Of a stretch of 64,000 nucleotides of DNA, positions 57,224-64,000 are shown one piece after another. Position 1 is the first letter of the stretch, and every line of letters starts with the position of its first letter. Source of the stretch: Sweltsa coloradensis (lineage: Eukaryota > Arthropoda > Insecta > Plecoptera > Chloroperlidae); contig JAMZAV010000305.1 in assembly GCA_024449915.1 (NCBI GenBank), positions 1 to 64,000 of the forward strand, read 5' to 3'. Made by a program: the position numbers and the translations under genes. The notes below the pieces were generated by a model that was given only the letters and a program-made list of their open reading frames with translations, ran no database searches and had not been told where the DNA came from.

Positions 57224-57394
57224 GAATTTACAGCCGAACACGAGCGCAATCAATCACTAAATCAGGTGATGCGTTTGGTTTGGAACAACACCAAGCAAAG
57301 CACCATGGCCGATTTTGTTGCGAGGAGCGATCAATTTGGTTCAACTGTTTCGCTGGTCGCGAGGCTAGGCATAGCTGAATCTCAGTTAATATAG
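57224..57394 (+). CDS. Possible exon resembling the start of a fasciclin (FAS1) domain
   Basis: After a TTTACTAG acceptor a 56-codon frame reads EFTAEHERNQSLNQVMRLVW and continues STMADFVARSDQFGSTVSLV, then ARLGIAESQLI and TAG. The motif T-x-x-D-F-x-x-x-x-x-F-x-x-x-V-x-x-L-x-x-L-G is like the opening helix region of FAS1 adhesion domains. G+C content rises here as in the other exons. A donor could be GTTAAT near the end. Neighbouring exons were not found, so this is either an isolated relic or one exon of a larger gene. Confidence 0.35.
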   Translation, partial: EFTAEHERNQSLNQVMRLVWNNTKQSTMADFVARSDQFGSTVSLVARLGIAESQLI

Positions 57395-57399
57395 TTACA

Positions 57400-58470
57400 C
57401 GCAATACGTCCGTGCATGTGATTTATTTTGTAAAGATAGATATGCTTTGATATAAAAAGAAAAAATATCAATACATTTTTTAATATATTGAAGAATGTGA
57501 CTTTTACATTTCAACCAATAGTTCTAAATTAGATTTTGCCAAGCTTTTCAAGAATTTAGTCACGGGGTAGTGTATGTTTATGTGTTTAGACTTTTAGAGT
57601 GTCTTAATATAATGCCCAAGGTGTACAGAGGATTGGCCTCGCTTTTGGATCTCGTCTTTTGAGTGAGTAAGGCTTGCCTATTGACACACAAGTGCACAAG
57701 TGTACAAGTGTTTTTGTGCATGATGCTTTATACTTATATAAGTTATTCTATATCTGACTGACTGAAACTAAAACCAAAACGCAAAGGGGAAAATACAACT
57801 GTACATTGTATATTAACTGTTACGCAATGGTTAAGGAAATATATCTTTGGTTTCTGGTCTAATCATTTTGCGGTAAGTTAATATTTTACACATTCCAGAT
57901 ACTAAAAAATCCACCCGGACTGGCCCTTTATTTTTCGTTAACCATTTAATGAGAATATCAAATATTATTTCAAGCAACATACTGTAAATATTTTTATCGA
58001 GTGGAAGATAAAAAGATTGTAATTGTGAGACTGTCATTAGTAATATTTATCTCGATATACGACAAATGATTTAGTAGTAAACGAGGAAGTAAAGAAACTT
58101 TGCAAATGATTAAAAAACAAAAATAATATAAGTAGATAAGAAACACTTTATCCGAGATAATAAAATTACAAGTTTTATGGCAATGTGTGACACGTGCATG
58201 TGAAACATCATAACGTTACAGAAATATTATTAAATTGTAGCTACATATTATTATTAGGTAATATTTTATTATTTTGTTTTCTTATCAGGAAGCACAATGT
58301 TTCCAATAACAGTGCGCAGTTGTAATCTTGAAATTTAAGTTAAAATAAGCAAAATTAGGTTAATAAGCACAAAGAAACGTATTTTTAATAAAATGTGCTC
58401 ATTGCTCAAATCTACTAACTTTTAGGCAGATAATGACTGATATTATTCTAGTTTAAATGTGATCACACTA
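57400..58470. other. A+T-rich stretch without recognised features
   Basis: No coding frame with family features. A short AAGTGCACAAGTGTACAAGTG repeat lies at about 57690-57712. Nothing else is supported. Confidence 0.5.
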
Positions 58471-58477
58471 AAATGAC

Positions 58478-58925
58478 CGACAATGTTGGCACGCTGATTC
58501 GGGTGGTCCCGGGTTCAAATCCCGTAGAGACGGAAGGTTTTTTCCGAGGTTTTCCCCAGTCGTTAATGCGAATGCAAGGGATTGAGTCCTCTACAACAGA
58601 CCTCGGACAACCCTTCACAACTGTTCTATCCCAATATACCTAGTTAGACGCCTGCGGGGGTGTGTGTACATAGGAATATAATGAGGTGAGTGACTTTATT
58701 TTAATCTTTTTTTTATAGTTCATGCCAATTTGTTTATTACAACGAAACCGCGCCCTTTTTATACTGGTATAAAGGCGGTATAAGTCTCCATGAATACGAA
58801 ATTAAAATTTATCCCGCACCAACTCGGATAACTTCTTATCTTGCCTATACCTGGTATAAATATGTACATGAATCAGACGTCCTGGGCAGGCTACCCACGA
58901 AAAACTATTAAAATTTATCACACAT
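58478..58925 (+). mobile_element. tRNA-derived SINE, split by an insertion
   Basis: The head (ACCGACAATGTTGGC, then GGGTTCAAATCCCG) and body (GAGGTTTTCCCCAGTCG) run to about 58655. The tail (CCTGGGCAGGCTACCC) resumes at about 58884. The head lacks about 15 bases between the A and B boxes. The intervening 230 bp match nothing else that I recognise. Confidence 0.6.
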
Positions 58926-61567
58926 AAATTATGTAAAAATGCGTATTTGTTTGTAAAACTGTTGTATGGAAATTATTAAACTTGTTTATGCGCATTAACA
59001 TTTCTTATAACCAGAGGAAGAAATTTGATGTAGAACATAAATTTACACCGCTAAAAACTAAAGCTGTAAATAATTTATACCGACAATCTACCGCTTTTGT
59101 ACAAAACAAAAACAAAGATAGCTTCTTTACTCCAAATACATGCTTCTGCATTTTCAAAACTACGTTTATATTGTCTTTACAGTATCCTAGTCTAAAAATT
59201 CTCCAGAATATCAAGTTAAGAAAGAAAAATTCTTCTGACTAAATTTTGAAATAAATTCACCATCAATTCACCGCTTATGTGCATAATAAAAACGAAAATT
59301 GCTTAATATATTCCCTAAGGACACCGACCTCTGCGTGTAACGGTTTCTGGGTTACTAAACAAGTAAATCTTATTTATTTAGCCACACTGTTGCATTACAT
59401 ACGGTTTTTATACTTGTTCGGATAACCGTTCACGGTCGTTAGTATTTAAAATATTATAATAAACTTACAATTTTAAACTATAGACCTGCCAGCAAATGTG
59501 ACAAACTTTGATCAAAAAGATATGTATTCACCACATTTTATTTACCTTACGAAAGATTTTATCTAAGAAGATTAGAAGATCTAGCCTGGTACAGTCACAT
59601 TGAAAATACAAGGTTGTGTGTGCATGTTGTAATAATAGACTTATCCCCAAAGCGTGAAACAATTGTTTTATGACGTCCATAACACAGCTTAGTGCATTTT
59701 AAGACTGTTGTTTTATTAGTATATTATAATAAGACCTATACAAATAATTACTCAAGTACTTTCTATATATTTCTTTTAATTTTATTACAATTCGTTTAAT
59801 AACACGTTTAAATTCTTGGATTGATAAACCATCCATTACACGAGTTTTAACTTGAAATTACGCAATCACTTTTTTCGACATGCCTCGTATTAAGTAAATT
59901 GCTCAATCAAAAGAAGCCGCCTTTGGTTCAAGTGCTTTATTATGAAATTCATATCAAGGTAGTAATATTTAAGATAGTATGCATTTTTATTATGGCAAAT
60001 TGTGAACAAGTCTAGCCGATAAATAAGAAGCAACTCGATCAATTTGTTTAAAATGATTCAAGGCATCTTTCACGTATCGAATGTTTAGGACTGCCAGGTT
60101 GGTAAAACTAACAGTAAACTATTCTATTAGATTTGTTAATTAACTGTTTATGTTTACTTATATAAAAAGTAAATGAAAACACGTAAGTAAAATCATAGAA
60201 ATGTGTTACTGATTACTGATTACTGATGTTAATGTTAAGTACACATTTTGCGATTAAGTATGATGTTATCATGATTGTCTGGTTATGTGGCCACTTCGAC
60301 AGCCAAAATTTACAAACACCCGGAAATCTGGCACCGTGTGAAAGCAATCAAAAAGCAATAAAGCTCAATAATATCATTATCAGATTGTCATTGTCTTAAA
60401 TTGATCTAAACGTTAATCTGAAGTTAAAAGCTTTTAAATGGCCCGGACTCCAATCAACCAAACATTAGTGTTGTGTTTGTAGACAAAGATACCAGACAAT
60501 AGATTCTCCGAGTAGGAGGTGGTGAGGTGATTTCGGACTTATAACTAGAAATAATAGTTGTCGTTCAAAATATATAAGTTTTAATTAGGCCTATGGCATC
60601 CGTTTTAATAATCATACAGGTATACGTTACACGCTTGTTTTGGCCTACATATTATATTTGTCGTTTGAAAGCAATTATTGTTATTGTTAGCAGTCGGGGC
60701 AATTGTTTTTGACAAATTGCTATTAGTTGTCGCTTAAAACCGTAAACATATTATTATACGCGTTATAAAACACTATTACGAATGTGGTTCGGGAGTAGGC
60801 CTATCCATAACAGGCAGCTAAACAAATAGTGGAAGAAGAACGTACAAACAAAATTTTATTGGGCATTAAAATGTTATCAACAAACACGCATGCAACTCGG
60901 AGGTTATCGTGAAACGTGACTCAATCACAGTGGGACGAACTGACGAATATTGAGACGTGACTCGCGCAAAGGCTCGCTAAAATATAATTGCTTACATTAA
61001 TTTGGTATAAAGTAATTATTGATGTATTTTCTTCAGATGATGATGAATATTCCAACTCGGTTGTCAGTGCTCCTAATTGTAGCATGGCTAGCTGTTATTA
61101 TACATATTTCTTCAGGTAAGTCCCATTTCACCGTTCAAACGAAAACGTATATCTGGTAAAATTATTGGGATCTGTGAATCTTACAATTTGTTAAATAGTG
61201 AGGTTTGGAAGTATTCCGTAGAATTTCATGTTTCATAATGATTTATGAATTTATTCAAACAGATTATAACTTCAAATGTGTCATATTCAACGCCAAATAG
61301 AAAATATTGCTACATATTAAATAAACATTGTAATAGCTTCAATTGTTTTTATTTACAGCTGCTGATTGGAGCTATTCTGGGGAACTTGGTAAGAAACCGT
61401 TATCTATAATAAAAATTAAAAACCAATGACTTTTTACTTACTGTTCATTCAGACTAAAGGTATAATACAAAATGTAAAATTTGATACTGAGAGGGTATAG
61501 AGTCTAAAGTTCATTGTCTACACCACCCATTCGTTTGTGTTTTCTATACCTACACTTTCAATATAAC

Positions 61568-62176
61568 TGAATCGGTTATTTGAGAAACCGAATAAGTCAC
61601 CAAATTGCGTAAATGAGTTAATAGCCATTTTCTTTAGAATTTAAAGACCTATCGATTAGTAGAGAAACGAAATATTTTTCGACCATGCCTGTGTATATTA
61701 CAGGGTGTCAATTTTCCCTTTGAGTTGAGAAACCGAATAAGTCAGTCCACACGTTCTGAAGAAAAAATAGTATTGATTTGAGAAACGGAACAAGTCACTT
61801 TCAGTCAAATGAATCATTGGCTCTCATTGCCGAGAAATATTAATTAAATAAAGTTTAAAAAAATGTAGTTTTATGTTTACTATAACAAACAATCATAAAA
61901 ACTTATGATTTTACCTTATTTTTACTAATTTTATACATCCTCGCCCAATTAAATTGAGAAACCAAATAAGTCCACGCTAGTTACACCCTCGTAATTATGA
62001 AATTACGTGCTCATAAATATCAATATCAACAACAATCAATGTAACTATGCCACATCTTAATTACTACATAAAAAAAAACTGCATTATTTGACTTCAGGGT
62101 ATTCAATGCACGTTTTTTGCGTTTTACTCAGAACGATGGTTACATGACTTATTCGGTTTCTCAAATAACCGATTCA
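61568..62176. mobile_element. 609-bp element with perfect 32-bp terminal inverted repeats and internal motif copies
   Basis: Left terminus 61568-61599 (TGAATCGGTTATTTGAGAAA onward) and right terminus 62145-62176 are perfect reverse complements. The inner part of the terminus, TGAGAAACCGAATAAGTCA, recurs inside at 61726-61744 (exact), 61779-61797 and 61955-61973 (few changes). Copy B lacks the element, so it is a recent insertion in intron 2 of copy D. Target duplication is unclear and no frame is seen. Confidence 0.85.
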
Positions 62177-62439
62177 ACTAAAGTCTAAAGTGTTGCTCTT
62201 TCAGGACCCAGACTTGGAAGTATAGATACCCCAGCTGTGGAGGACATCGCCAAAGCCCCATCAACATACAAACTACTAAAGTGCGCACTATTCCAAGGGA
62301 TGTTTCCATCAAGTGGAAAAATTACAACAAGATGCCCACCAGCATGAAGTTGATCAACAACGGGCATACATGTATGTAAAGGGTTAAACGGTCTACTAAA
62401 AGTAGCAAAATTGACAGTTTACAATGTAGAATTACCGGT

Positions 62440-62620
62440 ACTAGGCCGCTTCGCCAACGCTTTTGCCAGTAGCGTTGATGGAGAACTTTTATGGTTGATT
62501 ATCGTTGCCCTAAATGTACGATTTTATGATAAATATTTCTTCCATTGTCCCTTAAATCGTAACATATATCAGTGATTTAAATGTCGTCGCCCTAAAACCA
62601 TACTGTGCTAACTACATTCT
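62440..62620 (-). mobile_element. F3 3' end fragment in copy D
   Basis: This is the counterpart of 42313-42480: CTAGGCCGCTTCGCCAACGC, then TTTATGGTTGATTATCGTTG. It was shared before duplication. Confidence 0.6.
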
Positions 62621-62829
62621 TAAAAAAATTGAAAATTGAAAAATAAAAAACTGCCTTGACAGAGCATATTATTATTTTTTAGAGAATTATTTTTTGATGG
62701 CATTCTTAGTACCATCACAAATTCTGTCAGTCATTCATTTTAAATTTCTGACAATTCATGTACATTTATTAAAAATGTATTTTAGACATAGCCGTTTTTT
62801 TTTTTCAATGGAGATGGAACAGTATGGTT

Positions 62830-63150
62830 CTAGGGCGACGATGTTTCCATGAAGTTTCATCAAGATCGGATTAGCCGTTTGCCCGGTGCTGGCCAAATTC
62901 CACAAAAATATCGCATTAAAAATAGAAAAAATTGCAAAAGTACTATATTCATGAGAAATATTTCTTCAACTGTACCCGAAAATTTGACAGATCTAAATTC
63001 AGAGATTTCGAAGTTCCACTCCAATTTTCATCAAGATTGCATAATGATGCCGTTTGCCCGGTAGAGAGCGAACAAACAGACAAAAAACCAACGGAGCTAT
63101 TTTTCTCGGGAAAATGAAATGAAGTCTTCGCTTCGCGCATGCAATAATTA
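62830..63150 (-). mobile_element. F3 fragment in copy D
   Basis: This is the counterpart of 44526-44860, with CGGTAGAGAGCGAACAAAC and a decayed 5' end (CGCTTCGCGCATGCAA). E5 and E6 are absent to its left. Confidence 0.6.
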
Positions 63151-64000
63151 CAGTGCCGGTATGCCCCAACAACTATTTGAAAAAGTACTACAATATAATA
63201 TGACACATATAAATAAGTTTTTATTGAAATCAATCCAGAAATTAAAAAAATCCATCTCAGTTGAATTTTACAATATCTGTATCAACTTTAGGTGAAAATG
63301 CTCAAATGGAATGAATTTCAAGATTAGAGTACAAAATTAGTAAGATTTACATGTTCTTCACAAAAATAAGGAAACATTTTCAAAATTCTATTTAACTACG
63401 GTGAACATTTTTTAGGTCAACTATTTTAAGTCACATACCAATTCAAATATATTACCAAACCTGTATGATTGTATAACATTCAATTTTGCATTTCAGTACA
63501 GTTGAAAGCTACACCACAAAAGGATCAGGAACCGTATCTGGAGATACATTCGAAGATGTTCGTATTGGATCAGACGCACTTCCACTGGGGAGAGAAGGAT
63601 AAGGAAGGATGCGAGCACACTTTCAATGATAAGAGGTAACAGCATGCTCTAGAATTATAATTTTTGTAATTAAAATGTAACGTATTCAGACGTAATCTTA
63701 CACTCGTCTTGAAAACTCAAACCGCGCTCAATGTGAACTCAATTTATAGTTCAGCGCTTCTACTGGACGTCAGTGTCACTTTAATTAGACACAAATAATT
63801 TATAAATTACACAATTGTATAATGCTGGCTGTGTGGGTTTGTATTACATAATCATAAAGGCATTATTATTATATTTTTTTAGTTTAGACCTTCTCCCTCA
63901 CATAACTGATATTAAAGCGCCGAACTAAGTTTCAATAACTGAAATGGAGAAAATAGCAATGAAATAAATCAGAAATGTGATAATACTATTCTCAATATAC

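Larger units (their letters stand above)
61037..63635 (+). pseudogene. Secreted alpha-carbonic anhydrase, copy D (exons 1-4, continues past window)
   Basis: Exons are 61037-61115 (signal peptide SVLLIVAWLAVIIHISS), 61359-61388, 62205-62371 and 63497-63635 (HFHWGEKDKEGCEHTF with two zinc-binding His). Splice sites and phases match copy B. Exon 3 is again 167 bp instead of 168, but here the missing base is in the codons for GPNTW (ACCCAGACTTGG against GCCCAACACTTGG in copy B), while the WKYRYPSC part that is damaged in B is intact. Exon 4 is about 97% identical to B. Exons 5-7 would lie beyond 64000. Intron 2 contains a 609-bp inverted-repeat element that B lacks. Confidence 0.82.

Overview
The window is animal nuclear DNA. 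Genes are split by GT-AG introns, coding exons are short and G+C-rich in an A+T-rich background, and most of the sequence is transposon-derived. There is no bacterial gene organisation, no rRNA and no CRISPR array. The species cannot be fixed from sequence alone. A protein resembling the arthropod midgut 'insect allergen-related repeat' family (28474-30116) and tRNA-derived SINEs of an arthropod-like type make an arthropod my best but uncertain guess.

Four kinds of host gene are visible. (1) Two tandem, minus-strand copies of a secreted chymotrypsin/elastase-type serine protease (546-4803 and 16571-23610). I could rebuild each as five exons. (2) A minus-strand allergen-repeat-like secreted protein (28474-30116). 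(3) A plus-strand tandem array of secreted alpha-carbonic anhydrases: a terminal-exon remnant (38808-38927), a seven-exon copy (41521-47604), a two-exon remnant (55839-56424) and a copy running off the right edge (61037-63635). (4) A single possible fasciclin-like exon (57224-57394). Proteases, allergen-repeat proteins and secreted carbonic anhydrases would fit gut or other secretory expression, but that is inference. Each of the four nearly complete protease and carbonic anhydrase copies carries at least one small frame-breaking indel, always at a different site. They may be decaying duplicates, unmerged haplotypes or an unpolished assembly.

The rest is dominated by mobile DNA. The main family ends in TTGGATGAG at one side and CTAG or CTAA next to a T at the other. 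It has an asymmetric subterminal inverted repeat, a 3' hairpin and a variable number of internal tandem modules. Comparing filled and empty sites between the duplicated gene copies shows insertion without an obvious target duplication, as in Helitron/Helentron elements. At least three related subfamilies are present (called F1, F2 and F3 below). A 7.4-kb nest of them (5457-12866) also holds a broken LINE and a TTAA-flanked element. Other elements include two hAT-like elements, two TTAA-flanked elements, several foldback elements, a three-copy MITE family, SINEs with target duplications, and a 609-bp element whose terminal motif recurs inside it.

Layout: 1-440 tandem repeat; 446-5450 protease copy 1; 5457-12866 nested transposons; 13011-16200 foldback and repeats; 16460-24590 protease copy 2 with its flank; 24830-28434 repeats; 28474-30370 allergen-like gene; 30758-36530 repeats and segmental duplications; 36840-47604 carbonic anhydrase copies A and B with F1/F3 elements; 47980-55640 duplicated repeat blocks; 55839-57394 carbonic anhydrase remnant C and fasciclin-like exon; 59105-64000 carbonic anhydrase copy D.
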